Position numbers and translations under genes: made by a program. From Parvularia atlantis (lineage: Eukaryota; Opisthokonta; Rotosphaerida): a stretch of DNA of 64,000 nucleotides. Numbering within the stretch: the stretch's first letter is position 1; each line of letters starts with the position of its first letter. Positions 1 through 15,299 of the stretch are shown piece by piece. The notes under the pieces are model-generated. The model saw nothing but the letters and a program-made list of their open reading frames with translations, did not search any database and had not been told where the DNA came from. Where the stretch lies: the NCBI GenBank assembly GCA_943704415.1, contig CALSCO010001233.1, forward strand, positions 1-64,000, read 5' to 3'.

Positions 1-1310
1 GACGGGCGGGGCGCGCGGCGGGGGCGGGGGCGGGCGAGCGGGATGATCGTGTGTGTTGCCCCGCCCCTGACAAAGTCGACAACAGATGATCGTCGATCGA
101 TGCGTTGACTCTCGATGCGGTTGTCGTGCCGCTCGCGCCGCCGGGACGCCGTTCGCGGACGATAGTGCGCGGCACTTTTTTCGTGAAGCAATCTCCGACG
201 AAACCCTCCGTGTTTAAAGTCGCCGATCGGCGTTCACCGGCTTTTTCTTGGGGTGCAGGCGCCGGTCGCCGATCGCGTCGCACAGAACGCACAGAGCGCG
301 TGGCGCGCGTACATAAGCGGGCGCGGGGCGCGGGGCCGCACCAATTTCTCCGATTTCTCCGCCATCTGCCATCCCTCGCTGCGTCATCCCGTTGGCAACC
401 GGCGCCTGGGCCCTCATCCCGTCCGGCGCGCTGTTTGCTCCGCGTCGCTCCCGCTCTCTCCACTCTCTGTGGCGCGCGTGCGCCGCGTCTCTCGCGCGCC
501 GCGTGCCGTTTGGTGCGGCGCAAAGGGAGCGGATCGGCCGCATTGCCCGCGCGGGTGACGCGTGGGAAAGGGAAGAGATCAGCTCAACCTCAACCTGTCA
601 GGCCCCTTGCCTTTTCCGCCTGTCGCACACTTTTCTTCCGCACGCCCCCCCTGTCAGCCGCCTCCCCCCCGCGCGCACGCGCGCGCGCGCGCCGCACACT
701 GCACACACCGTGCGCGCGCGCCGCACACCGCACACACCGCGCGGTGGTCGCTGCGCGTCACGGTGGTGCCCGCGCCGTCTGTTGTGGCGCGAAAAAAACA
801 GGCGCTGTGTTTCTTGTCTCTGGCCATCACCTCCCTCTGCCGCCCCCCTCCCCGCTCTCTCTTCCCCGCGCACCGCGCGCGCGTCCGCACGGCCGCCGCC
901 GCCGTCCCTCTGCCGCGCGCTGCGCCGGCGGCGCGGTGCCAGGCGCACCTGACGCGCGCTGCTTCAGCCGTGTTTCACACGCGACACTCGCCGCCTCCGC
1001 CGCGCCCCTCGCGCGCTGACGCCGCCGCGCCGTGGCCCGCCCGCTTCCCGCCGCGCCCCCCCTCTTTCTCTCTCTCTCTCTCTCTCCCTCTCGCCGCCGC
1101 GCAGCGCCACACCGCGCTCGCGTGGCCCCGCGGCGTGTGCTCGCTGCCCGCCGCTGCAGCGCCGATAAAAAGCCCTCCCTCTGTGACGCGCCCAGCCCGC
1201 TCGTCCAGTTCCGCTCACGCCGCACGCGCACCGCCTTCGCCAGCCGCACCCTCCGCCGCGCCCCGCCGCACACCACCCACACCTCGCCCCCCTGCCCACG
1301 ACCGAGCACG
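1..1310. other. 5' flank of the cyclin gene, no gene recognised
   Basis: About 1.3 kb of very GC-rich DNA with no open frame that shows codon structure or a recognisable domain. Long open frames here are products of base composition and are rich in Arg, Pro and Ala. It contains an imperfect tandem repeat of about 29 bp near 691-742 (GCCGCACACxGCACACACC core) and a CT-rich run near 1063-1096. The part just upstream of 1311 presumably holds the cyclin promoter, but I see no clear TATA element. Confidence 0.5.
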
Positions 1311-2141
1311 ATGGCCGCCGCCGCCGCAGCACCCCCACCCGCGACCTCCACCGCGTACCAGCCGCCCCCCGCCGTCGCGCGCAAGTACGGGCCGCAGTCG
1401 TTCAACAGTCAGCTGCTCGGTGCGCCCCGCCCCTGCCCGCACCGTTCGCTCACACACGCGCCGCAGACATTTGCGTCGAGCAGATGAACAAGGTGCTGCC
1501 GCTCCGGAGCCGGCCTCCCCAGAGCAAGGTGCCCGAGCTGGACGACTTCATCTACAGCGCCGTCCACCGGAGCCAGGCCACGGTCGTCATGGTCTTCGTC
1601 GCGCTCATCTACGCCGACCGCATGCGGCGAGCGCTGCCCACGCGCGCCATCGGCGGTGCGTGCTGTCATTGCCGCGTTCCCACGTGCTGACACCCGGCGC
1701 ACAGACCACGACACGCCCCACCGGCTCTTCTTCGTCGCGCTCATGCTCTCGAGCAAGTTCCTCAACGACCAGTCGTACACCAACCGCGCGTGGAGCAAGG
1801 TCAGCAGCTACCTGTTCCGCGTCGACGAGCTCAATGTGATGGAGGTGCGCCCCGCGGCGCGCCCCGCATTCCCTCCGCCGGCGCGGCTCACGCGGGTGCG
1901 CGCGCGTCCACGCAGAGGGACTTTCTCGAGCTCATCCGCTTCGACCTGTACGTCAACCAGACGACGTATCGCAGCTTCGTCATCGAGCGCGTTGGGTGCG
2001 CCGCCGCTCGCGCTCGCCCCGCGCCGCCCCGCGCACGCACCAACACGCGGCGCTCGCAGCGGCGACAAGAATCTGTGCGCCGAGTTTGCCGACGTCAGCG
2101 GGCCGTTCCTCTCGGCCTCGCTCCCGCCGCTGCACGCCTGA
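1311..2141 (+). CDS. PHO80-type (P/U-type) cyclin
   Basis: Regulatory subunit for a cyclin-dependent kinase, of the PHO80/CycP family that partners Pho85/CDK5-like kinases. Five exons fit. The ATG at 1311 opens an Ala/Pro-rich leader, then introns begin near 1420, 1653, 1844 and 1996, each with a GTGCG-type donor. The joined protein has the cyclin box signature: HRSQATVVMVFVALIYADR, then HRLFFVALMLSSKFLND, then a helix ending FLELIRFDLYVNQTTY. These match the conserved helices of the PF08613 family. Length is about 190-200 residues, normal for small P-type cyclins. A following A-tract at about 2222-2234 lies in the 3' flank. Which CDK it binds cannot be read from sequence. Confidence 0.85.
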
Positions 2142-2462
2142 GCCGCCCACCGCGATCCTGTAGAACATAGCTACCGTACCTGTAACCGTTCCACCGCACG
2201 CCACTGCTGTGCGCGGCCGGTAAAAAAAAAAAAAAGCCTCTTTGTTCTGTTTGCTGTGAACGACGACGCGCGCACGGAGACAGCAATGAGACAGCAATGA
2301 GAAGAGCGGGCGCGGTGAAGGACGGTGAACGTCACGCATGCGCCCGCAAACATGAGCTTAGACGGTTCCGTTCACACCGGCTGCTGACCCTGGAGCTCGA
2401 CGTCTCTGCCGCGCCGGCCGCGCCCGCCGCGGGGCCGTCGAGCCCGCTGCGGTGCGCCGCGT
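2142..2462. other. Intergenic spacer with A-tract
   Basis: Spacer between the cyclin and the scaffold gene. It is locally AT-richer than its surroundings and has a run of 14 A near 2221-2235, then paired ACAGCAATGAGA copies near 2279-2300. An ATG at 2352 is in the frame of the next gene but is followed by a stop after 11 codons, so it would need an unseen intron to be the true start. Confidence 0.5.
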
Positions 2463-5400
2463 ATGCGCTGCGTCGTGTGGCCGACGCGGTGCACGACGCG
2501 CAGGCTGCGCACGGCCCAGTCGTCGCCGAGCCTCATCCCTGTGCCGCAACGGCGCGCGGCGCACGCGTCGCCCTTCTACCGCTCGCCCGGCGCGCCGGGC
2601 ACGCCGACGACACCGACGACACCCGCTGCGCCGCCGTCGCCCACGCGGCCGACGCTGGCGATGAGCAGCAACAGCAGCGCCCTCGCGCGGCGCACGGCGT
2701 CGCCCTCGCGCCTGCCCCTTCCGACCGCGCGCCGCGCCGTGTCCGACCCGGCAGCGTCCGGCCCGCAGCAGCAGGAGGGCTGGGCGCAGTCCGCCCCGCC
2801 AAACGGCACCGTCTCGGCCGAGGCCGCGCTCTCGGCCCTGCGCGCCCTCCCGCGCTTCCGCTGCCGCTCGCTCATCCAGGGCCCGCCCGGCGACAGGGGC
2901 GTGCGCTGCATGATCCTCGTCAAGGGCACGATGTGGGGCGGCGCGCGCGACGGGCTGCACATCGTCGTGCAAAATGTCAAGGTGCGCACGCGCGTCCACA
3001 CACACGCTCGCTGCTCACATGACAAACGCACAGGACGGACGCGTCGTCAAGCGCATCCCGCACCCGGACGAGGGCAAGCCGCGCAAGGTCGCCACCGAGA
3101 AGCCCCGCCTCGACATCGTCTCGCTCCTGCTCAACGCTGACCAGACTGTCGTCTGGAGCGGGTCGTCCGACGGCGTCGTGCGCCTGTGGGACGCCGAGGT
3201 GTGCCGCCGCACGACAAGCAGAAACCGACTGCTCGACTGACGCGCGGCCGCAGACCCAGCAGCACCTCAAGTGGCTCAAAGCGCACACCGGCAGTGTCGA
3301 GCAGCTCGTGCTCAGTCCCGAGGGCAACGTATGGTCGGGTGCGTGCCCCTCTCTGCGCAAGCACCGCCGGCGCCAACCGCCGCCGCAGCGTCGATGGACT
3401 TTGCCGTCAAGCTCTGGCACGGGCGCTCGCACTACCTCATGCTCACGCTCATGGGCCACTCCAACTGGGTCCGCACCGTCGCCGTTGTGCCCGCGGCCGT
3501 GCGCGTCTGGAGCGGCAGCGACGATGGCTCGATCCGCATCTGGGACACCAAGAGCGGCGAGCAGACGGGCCTGATCGACGTCGGCGACGGCGTCCTGTCG
3601 ATGCTGCGTGTCAGCGAGCACGTCTGGGCGGGCACGCGGGCCAACACGATCCGCGTCTACCACGGCACGACCGGCCAGCTCGTGCAGACGCTCACGGGGC
3701 ACCGCGGCTGGGTCAACTGCCTCGCGCTCGTGGGCGAGCACGTCTGGTCGGGCTCGGCAGACCGCACACTGCGCGTCTGGAACCCGACGGTGTGTGCCGT
3801 GCGGTGCCGTACACGTCCCGCTGATGCGTGTCGTGCGCCAGACGCTCGAGCTGCTCCAGAGCATCGAGGACTTTCGCGGGTGGATGTACAGCATCGCCGC
3901 GGCGGAGAAGGTGCTCTGGGCCTCGTGCAGCGATCAAAAGATCCGCGTCTACGGCGTGTCCAACCCGGCGCAGCCCAAGCTCGTACGGCCGACGGGCGGG
4001 CGGGCGCGCTCTACTCGTGCTGACATGCGCCTCGTCCAGGCGCCGCCGACCCCGCCCACACCCGCGGCCGAGCTGGTGGCGCCTCCGGGGGCTATGGTTG
4101 AGGCGGGCGTGCAGACCGAGCACGGCCAGGCCGATGACGAGGTCGAGCGCCTGCTGGCCGTGCCTGACCTGGCCGCGGCCGCGAGCGACGAGGCGTACGA
4201 CGAGGTGCGCATGTGGTGTGCCGCGTGCCGCAGTGTGCTGACTCTTGCCGCGTGCAGACGGACGATGCGTACACGTCCGAGCTGATGGCCGAGCTCGTGC
4301 TCAAGGACCAGCAGCTGGCTGCGCTTCACACCCGCCTGGACGAGCGCAGCGCCGAGACCGAGCGCATCGCGCAGATCCTGCAGGAGGAGCAGGTGCCACG
4401 GCGTGCGCGCTGCAGCGGCGACAGCGCTAACGCGTGCGTGCGCGCGTGCGCCCGGCTCAGCGCAAGCTCGAGAAGGTCGAGGTGGACTTTGCGACGCTGT
4501 CGCACCAGGTCGTGCAGCTGGCCGAGGCGCGCGACGGGGCCCTCGCTCAGGCTGAGCGCATGATGGACAAGGTGGCCATCATGCAGTTTGACCGCAACAA
4601 CCTCCCGCAGCAGGCGACGCAGACGGACCGCGGGGCCGGTGCGGCGCGCGCGCGTGCAAGCCAGCCGCACGCGCACTGACGTCACGCACCAGACCCCATG
4701 GCGCGGCTGCACTTTGACCAGACGTCGGTCGTGGACATTGACGGCGCGACCAAGGCCGACCGCATGGTGCAGACGGACGCCAAGGGCGGCCTGCGCGACA
4801 GCGTGGTGCAGACGGAGCGCGCTGCAGGGGCCCTCAGCGACGGCGACGTGCAGACCGACGCGCCCGCGCCGCTGGGCCTGCTCGCGACACAGACGGATGC
4901 GCCGACCGCGCTCGCCGCCTCGTTTGTGCAGACCGAGCCGCTGCCGGCGCCGTCGGCCGCCTCGGCGACGCAGACGGACGCTGCGCCAGAGCTGCGCGGG
5001 AGCCTCGTTCAGACCGACGCCGGTGCGTGACTAGTGGGGCGACTGCCTGACGTGGGCGGCTCAACCTGGCGCGCAGGCGTCGACGCGGAGACCGCAACGC
5101 AGACGGACCTCACGGCCGAGGCGATCGCGACGCTGCTGGCTCCGCGCGCGCCGACACCACCGACCGCCGCCGAGCTCGAGTCGGCGCAGGAGGCGGACGA
5201 GGTCATGGCCGAGGTCGCGCACATCTCGAGCGATGCCGCGCAGCCCGAGCAGGCGTCGCTGCTGCTGCTCACGTGCACGATGTGCTACACCAAGGTGCCC
5301 TTTGACAGCCTCCCGGAGCACACGCGCACGTGCGCCATGCGTGACCAGGACGGCACCAACGCGCTCGCGCCGTCCGAGAGCCAGCGGCAGCTCGGGCGCG

Positions 5401-6666
5401 ACCTCGATCGGCGGCAGGAGGAGGTGTGTTGCGCGGTTTCGCGCGCGCATTCTGTGCTCGCTGACACGGCGGCTGCGCGCAGCTCGAGCGCAACAACGCG
5501 CTGCTCAGGCAGAGCATCGAAGAGATCGAGCAGCGGCTGGACGAGACGAGCGACGGTGCGGGGCGCCCGTCTCAACGCGCGAAGAGCACCGCTAACGGGC
5601 GCACGCACGCGCCAGCTCAAGTCAAGCAGCGCCTCATGGCGCACCTGCTCGCGCTCAAGGACAAGCTGATCGCCAACCTGGTGGCTCAGAAGGTCAACAC
5701 GATGGTGCGTGCGCGCGACCGCCGGCCCGCACACGCCCATGCTCACGCTGCTGCACCAGATGCGCGCCGCCGCGTTCAGCAACCAGGCCGGCATTGCGCG
5801 CCGCGAGGTCAACCGTCTCAACTCGGTCATCCACGCGCAGAAGCTGGAGGAGCAGTGCGTCGCGGGCCGAACGCCTGCAACCCCCCCCCCCCCCCCCCCC
5901 CCCCTCACCGCGGCTGCGCAGGTTCGAGAAGGAGGAGGACATCGCGCACGCCATGCTCGGCGCCGACCTGTCGTTCAACACGCTGCGCAACCAGCAGCGC
6001 AAGCACCCGATCAAGATGGCCGGGCTGCTGATCAAACGCAGTGCGTGCCTGCGCGCACGCGCGCGCACGCGTGTGCACGACTGGCCTCGTTGACTCGCCC
6101 GCAGGCGAGGTCTTCCGCGACTGGCGCTCGCGCTTTTTCGTGCTCGTGGACAAGTACCTGATGTACTACAGCAACAACGACGGGGTGTGTGCGCCCGTGT
6201 ATGGCCAGGCGCGGACTCTGACGCGTCGTCGTTGTGCCGTGAGCAGAAGCAGCAGCCCAAGGGCGTGTACGTGCTCAACAGCGTCAAGGTGCGCAAGATC
6301 ACCGAGAAGGAGAGCGCGGGCAAGGTGCGCTGTGCTTGCGCGCCAGCGTCGCGTGCTGACCGGGCGCCCGCAGCCCTACGCCTTCCGCATCTCGTGGCCC
6401 AAGCGCGAGTTTGACGTCGCTGGCCAGACCGAGGGCGAGCGCAACCGGTGGGTGGCCGCGGTCGAGAGCGCGAGCGCCTGGTGGAGCGTCACGTCGTACT
6501 CGGAGGACATGCATATGGCGGTGCGGGCCGGCCAGTGCGCGCGCGCGCGCGCGCTCGCGCCAGGTTGACGCCACCGTGCCGCTCGCAGGAGGCGCAGGCG
6601 GCGTTCACCGATTTTGATCCGGCCGTGGCCTTCGAGGGTGGCGACGACTACGGCGGCGACGATTGA
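2463..6666 (+). CDS. WD40 / coiled-coil / PH domain scaffold protein with Q-T-D/E repeats
   Basis: Probable cytoskeletal or membrane scaffold. After a Ser/Pro-rich leader come at least five WD40 blades between about 3100 and 3960, for example VVWSGSSDGVVRLWDAE, VWSGSDDGSIRIWDTK and VWSGSADRTLRVWNPT. Next is a region with about ten spaced VQTD/TQTD/VQTE motifs (4110-5105), interrupted by coiled coil around 4270-4620. A C2HC zinc finger follows (C-x2-C-x11-H-x3-C, about 5275-5335), then more coiled coil. A C-terminal PH domain (about 6018-6480) ends with the family Trp in RNRWVAAVESASAW. More than ten short introns split it. No known family has this exact order as far as I recall. The start is uncertain: 2463 is the first open in-frame codon region and an ATG at 2654 is an alternative. 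Confidence 0.75.
5881..5904 (+). repeat. Homopolymer of 24 C inside an intron
   Basis: The intron of the WD40/PH scaffold gene starting GTGCGTCGCGGG (about 5856) contains CAA, 24 uninterrupted C, TCACCG and ends GCTGCGCAG. It forms the polypyrimidine tract. Such a long C run is prone to length error in sequencing. Confidence 0.9.
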
Positions 6667-6726
6667 CGCACGCAGGCCTGCTATGTGCTGTACTACTCGA
6701 CACGATACCACGCGCGCCACCGTGCA

Positions 6727-8537
6727 TCACTTGGCCAGGCAGTGCTGCAGGAAGCCGAACACGTTCTCGGCCTGGAACAGCGCGCGCGCGATGTCCTCTG
6801 CCGACGCGGGCGCGCCTCAGCCGCGTCGCACGGCTCGCCGCACACACCTATGTAGTTGGCCAGCGAGATCTGGTCAATGTCCTTTGGCATCTGCGTGAAC
6901 ATCGCCGCGGCCGTCTTGGCGGGCTCGCGCACGGCGCCGAGCACCGACGGCTGCGAGACGCGGACACGGTCACGCCTTGTTCCCAGTGCATCAAGCGCAC
7001 TCGCACACCTTGGGCCGCGCGCCCGCGACGCAGTACTCGGTAAAGTCGATTGTGCCCGCGGCCTCGAGCTGCGCCCGTAGCGGCTCGTAGCGCGTCTCGA
7101 AAACGAGCCGGAGGAACCGCGGGACCTTGTCGGCCGCCATGACGCCCTCGGCGATCAGGCGCAGGTAGCTGCGCGCCGCGTACACAGCCTTGGCGCGCGC
7201 GTGAGGGGCGATCGCAGTGCGCGGCCCGCGCGCGCCCGGGCACGCACGTCGTCGACCGACTTGATGTACGGCTTGATGAAGTCGAGCGGGAGCTGCTGGA
7301 TGGCGTAGTACGTCAGGAGCTCGTTCGTGTCCGAGAACACGTTGACCGAGATGCTCAGGTCGAGCGCGGTCACGCGGTGGCTCCAGTACGGTGGGATGAA
7401 GAGCATGTCGCCCGGCTTGACGACGATCTGCTCGCGGCTGCGCGTGGGCATCGCAACCAGCGCACAGGGCGCGACGCGCACCTCGAAGCTCTCAACCTCT
7501 TTAAACAGCGGAAACCGGGCGCGGTCGACGGCCTCCCACGACACCTGTGACTGGCGGTCTGCGCGCAGCTGTCGTCAGCGGCCGCGGCGGCGCACCAAGG
7601 GGGGGACGCGCACGCACAGCTCGGGTGCAGGCGCGGGTACTGGTACAGCAAGGGCCACTGGCTCGGGGCGAACAGCGTGAAGCGCTTGGTCCCGTACAGC
7701 TGCACGTTGAAGTTCCAAAAGATGTCGTAGTGCGTGTGCGCGGTCGTGCCGTTGTAGCCAATCCACACGCTGGTCGAGTTGTGCACGCCCTCCTGCGTCG
7801 TTGCCGGCTTCGCATCGTGCACGCACGCTCAAAGCGAACGCAGCGCACCTGCGGCGACAGCCAGTCCAGGTGCGGCCCGACGTCGGCGCGCACGTCCTCG
7901 GGGAAGTCGTCCAGCGGGCCCGAGTAGTACAGGAACGACGTCTGCGGGTCGCCCTTGGCGGCGCTCTGCGCGCGCGCGACAAACTCGGCCGTGCCGACGT
8001 CGCGCTGTGCACCGGCGGCGGCAGTCAGCCCGGTGCGAGGCCGGCCATCACGCACGATCTTGTGCGACGCGCGCAGGTCCGCCGCCACGCCCGGCACCTT
8101 GCCCAGCGGCTTCTCCGGGTCGTAGAAGGTGAAGACGCGCTGGCGATGCTCATACGCCTGCTGCAGCCGCGGCACATGCGCCGCGAGGTACTCGGGCGTC
8201 CACTTGCCGAGGGCGGGCCACGTCGTGCCGACGGCGTTTTCGAGCACGAGCGGCATGCGCGACGCCGTGAACTGCGCGCGTGCGATCAGCGCTCTCGCGT
8301 CGGCTTTGGCTGCTGCCGACACGCACCTTGGCCGCGAACGGCTCGTCCGGCGTCCACCTGACGCGCGGGATCGGCTGCGGCGGCAGCAGCGACGACGCGT
8401 CCCCGCCGCGCAGGAACGTGCTGCGCACCGCCGCCGTCATCAGCGACGCGCCCGCCACACGTCCGCCCGTGCCGCGCGCACAGCGTCGCGATGTCCCACA
8501 GCGCGTGCCGGTACATCGCGGCCAGCACGACGGCCAT
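6727..8537 (-). CDS. JmjC-domain oxygenase (cupin_8 type)
   Basis: Fe(II)/2-oxoglutarate-dependent hydroxylase or demethylase of the small JmjC group (JMJD/HSPBAP1/FIH-like). The N-terminal half carries a typical opening strand (MPLVLENAVGTTWPALGKW). The catalytic barrel has the metal triad start H-x-D in TAHTHYDIFWNFN and the distal His in PPYWSHRV. KRFTLFAPSQWPLLY is the expected segment between them. The C-terminal helices run to LQHCLAK and a TGA at 6727. The ATG at 8537 gives a hydrophobic first helix (MAVVLAAMYRHALW) and then a 40-nt intron. A start near 8678 through another intron is possible. The hydrophobic leader could be a signal anchor, which would suggest an ER or secretory location. 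The substrate is unknown. Confidence 0.8.
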
Positions 8538-8916
8538 CGTCGCACCCACGAGCCTGGCGACAGCAGCAACCCGTCAGATCGGGCGAGCGGCGTGCGCACG
8601 GCGGGCGCGGGCGACGTGCCGCAAGTACAGCGCCGTCGCGACCGGCCCGCGACGAGGCGAAGCGGCAGCCGGCGGCATCGTAACCCAAACAGGCGACAGA
8701 CGTGGCCGCGTGTCATCGAACCGGCTGCAGGGCTTCGCTGCGCCTTGGGCGCACCGCGCACCGCGCGGAGCGCACGTACACGCACGCTCGACGCGAGACG
8801 GGGCGCACGCGCGTTTGCCCACCGGCACGGCGAGCCGCACCTGCCGGTTTCGGCAGTGAAACATGCGCCCCTGAGATCGGTTTCAAATCCCATTTTTCTC
8901 CGTTTGCTCCGCGCCG
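8538..8916. promoter_or_regulatory. Divergent intergenic region, JmjC / RasGEF
   Basis: Spacer of 379 bp between two divergent starts, so it should hold both promoters. An AT-richer patch lies directly before the RasGEF ATG (8879-8905). I find no RNA gene or conserved coding frame. If the JmjC gene has an upstream exon, its leader also lies here. Confidence 0.4.
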
Positions 8917-11544
8917 ATGAGCCACGCGGAGGGCGACGACGACGACTTTACGCTGTCGACCGAGGCCGCGGCGGCGCTCGCGGTGCTCGAGGCGCACGAC
9001 CGGCGGCGCAAGTCGCTCGGTGACGCGGCCGGCGACGCGGCCACGGCGCTGCACCGCGCCGCACACGACCGGATGCGCCATCTCCGCCTCAACCTCGCCG
9101 CGGCCACGCCCGACGGCAGCGGTACGCCCGCCGCCGCCTCGACCCCGCGCACGCCCGGCACGGCCAGCGGCGCGTCGCCCAGTGGCGAGCGGCAGTTTGC
9201 GCAGGACGCCGCCGCGCCCACGCCCGACGACGACGTGCGCCGTCCGCCTCGTGCGCCACATGCGCCACGTGCTGATGGTCGCGCCGCCCCGCGCGCCCGT
9301 CGCAGCGCCAGACGCACTTCTTCATCAACGCGAGCGCGTTCGTCGGCGGCTCGGTCGAGGACGTGGCGGCGGCGAGCGCGGCGGCGCTGCCCGGTGCGGC
9401 GCACGCACTGATCGTGATGCCCCTGATCACTCATCACGCATCACGCAGACGCGCCCGCCCGCACGCCGCTGCTCGACGGCGCGCTCTACGGCGACGCCGA
9501 CGCCGCCGCGGCCGCCGCGCCCGTCACCGGCGTGCACACGCGCCGGCGCAGCAGCAGCGAGGTCGTGCGGCCCAGCTGGAACGTCTTCGCCAGCGCCCGC
9601 GACCCGCGCGAGCACGATGGGCCCAGCAGCGCTCACCTCCCCGGGACACCCGCGGCCGGCGACAGCCCGCTCGACACGCCCGTGCTTGCGCCGCGCAAGC
9701 ACCGCAACCGCCTGCTCAACTCGACCGCGAGCGAGCACGGGCGGTCGCTCGGCGGCAACATGCTCCGCATGCTGCAGAACGCAAAGGCCCCCGCCGGCGT
9801 CGTGGTCGAGACACAAGCCGACGGTGAGCGCGTCGTGACCGTGGCCGACACGTTCGAGCGCCTCGTCGACGCCGTCAGCGGCGAGAACGAGCTGAGCGAG
9901 ACGTTCACCCACACCTTCCTCTGCTCCTACCGCCAGTTTGCCTCGGCCGACGAGCTCTTCGCCATGCTGCGCCAGCGCTACGTCGGGCACCGCAATTGCG
10001 CCACCAACACGGACGACGCGACCATGCGCGAGTGGTGCGTCGACCCTCGCAGGCGCGCGCGTGTCTTGACAGCCGCACTACTCTTGTGCAGGTGCCTCAT
10101 CAACATGACCAAGGTGCTCACGCTGCTCAAGACGTGGATCACCACCTTCCCGTTCGACTTCATGCGCAACAAGCCGCTGACGCAGGCCGTGCGCGCGTTT
10201 GCGCGTGACCCCGCGTGCGTGTTCGAGGTCGAGCACAAGGCCCTCGCGTGCGTTCGTGCTTGGTGCACGCACCAGCGCGTGCTCACCGGGACGGCCGCGC
10301 GCAGCTCGCTGCTCATTGGCGCGCTCGACATTGCCGCCGAGCCGCGCACGCCGCCGGCGTTCTTCGAGAATGTGTACAACCCGCCCGTGAAGGACAAGGT
10401 TCGTGCACCGCGTCCGCTGACGACGACGCTCAGCCGTGCACGCAGAACCTCGTCGCCGAGCTCGCGATGGTCGACGGCAAGGGCGTGGCGGACTTTGCGC
10501 CGGCCGAGATCGCCCAGCAGCTGTCGCTGGTCGAGAACGAGATGTTCCGGCGGTGCGTCGTCGTTGCGACGGCCGTCTTGTGCGTGCGCTTACCCAGACG
10601 CTGCAGCGTCAGCCTCGAGGAGCTCCTGTCGCGCGGGTGGCTGCTCAAGTCGCTGCGCAAGACCACGCCCAACGTCGTGCTCATCATTCACTGGTTCAAC
10701 AAGGTCCGTGCGCGCGGCCGCGACCCCGAGCCGGCGCTCACGCATCCGCAGATCTCGCACTGGGTCGCGACCGAGGTCTGCACCGCGCCCACGGTAAAGC
10801 AGCGCATCGCGATGATCGAGCGCTTCGTGGGCATCGCCCGCTGCGCCCGCGAGCTGTGCGTTTGTGCACCGCGCCCGCGCGCTCGTCACAGCGTGCTCAC
10901 GCGCTGCCGGCGCCGCAGCAACAACTTTAACACGGTGTTCGAGGTCGTGCTCGGGCTCAACATGTCGGCCGTGCACAAGCTCGCCAAGACGTGGGAGAAG
11001 GTGCGCACCGCCGCGTCGCATGTGTCTTGACGTGCGTGCGCTCGCGCCCAGGTGCCCGTCAAGGTCGCGAGGGAGTTTGCGGCGCTGAAAGACCTGGTCG
11101 CGGCCGAGCGCAACAGCCGCGCGTACCGCACCGTGCTCAAGGCGTGCAAGTCGGCGCTACCGTGCGTTGCCAGCTACGCGCGCACAGCAGGGGACACGCA
11201 GCTCATCGGCCGCGGCGCGCAGGTTCATGGGCATCTTCCTCAAGGACATCAGCATGGCGCACGAGCGCGAGAGCGTGTTTGGTGCGCGCCCTCGTGCGAC
11301 GTCACGCGCGTGGTGGCCGCTCCTCACCTGCGCGCTGCAATACGCAGACCACGACGGCAAGATCCGCTTCAGCAACTTCAGCGCCATCGGCACGGCGATC
11401 GCGACGATGCAGCGCTACCAGAAGAACGAGTTTGCCTTCAAGCCCAACCGCGTCATCCTCGCCTACCTCAAGCACAAGGCGCTCGCGCTCAACGAGCAGG
11501 AGCTGCACGACGCCGCCAGCAAGGCCGAGGCCGGCGACGCATGA
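8917..11544 (+). CDS. Ras guanine nucleotide exchange factor (RasGEF_N + CDC25 domain)
   Basis: Catalyses GDP/GTP exchange on a Ras-like GTPase. The first third is low-complexity and acidic or Ser/Pro-rich. A RasGEF_N module begins near 9820 (TFERLVDAVSGENELSETF, then FLCSYRQFASADELFAML). The CDC25 catalytic domain covers about 10300-11530. Recognisable elements are EIAQQLSLVENEMFRR, NVVLIIHWFNK, WVATEVCTAPTVKQRIAMIE, the conserved FNTVFEVVLGLNMSAVHKL, and a closing PNRVILAYL segment. Around ten introns are inferred. Length and order fit the many single RasGEFs of amoebae and fungi. No extra membrane or kinase domain is seen. It ends 83 bp from the convergent ARG5,6 gene. Confidence 0.9.
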
Positions 11545-11627
11545 CCCGGCGCGGCACCGCTCACATGCCTCAAGTGTTTTTGTTGTTGTGCGCGTGAGCA
11601 GACGACTTTACGCAACCACGCAACGGA

Positions 11628-15089
<3,462 letters not shown>

Positions 15090-15299
15090 CCCGGCTGACC
15101 CCTGTCTGTCCTTGCGGAATTGTCGACACTCGCTCGCCGCCACGCTGTCTGACGCCTGTCAAGATTCGAGCGAACACTCATCGGCCAATGGACCGGCGCT
15201 CCGACTCGTGCGCCGCGCCCCCTCCGCCTCTGCGCGCCTCCCTCACGCGACCGCACGCACAGTCACGGCTCGTCAGAGACGCCGCAGCTGCCCACGCCG
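15090..15299. promoter_or_regulatory. Divergent promoter region ARG5,6 / PAS kinase
   Basis: 210 bp between two divergent ATGs. A CCAAT pentamer is at 15185-15189. No other element is convincing. Confidence 0.4.

Noticed and set aside
562-1839. A 425-codon open frame rich in Arg, Pro, Ala and Ser
   Set aside because: It runs through the cyclin start and its first exons in another frame and has no domain. High GC content makes long random frames common here.
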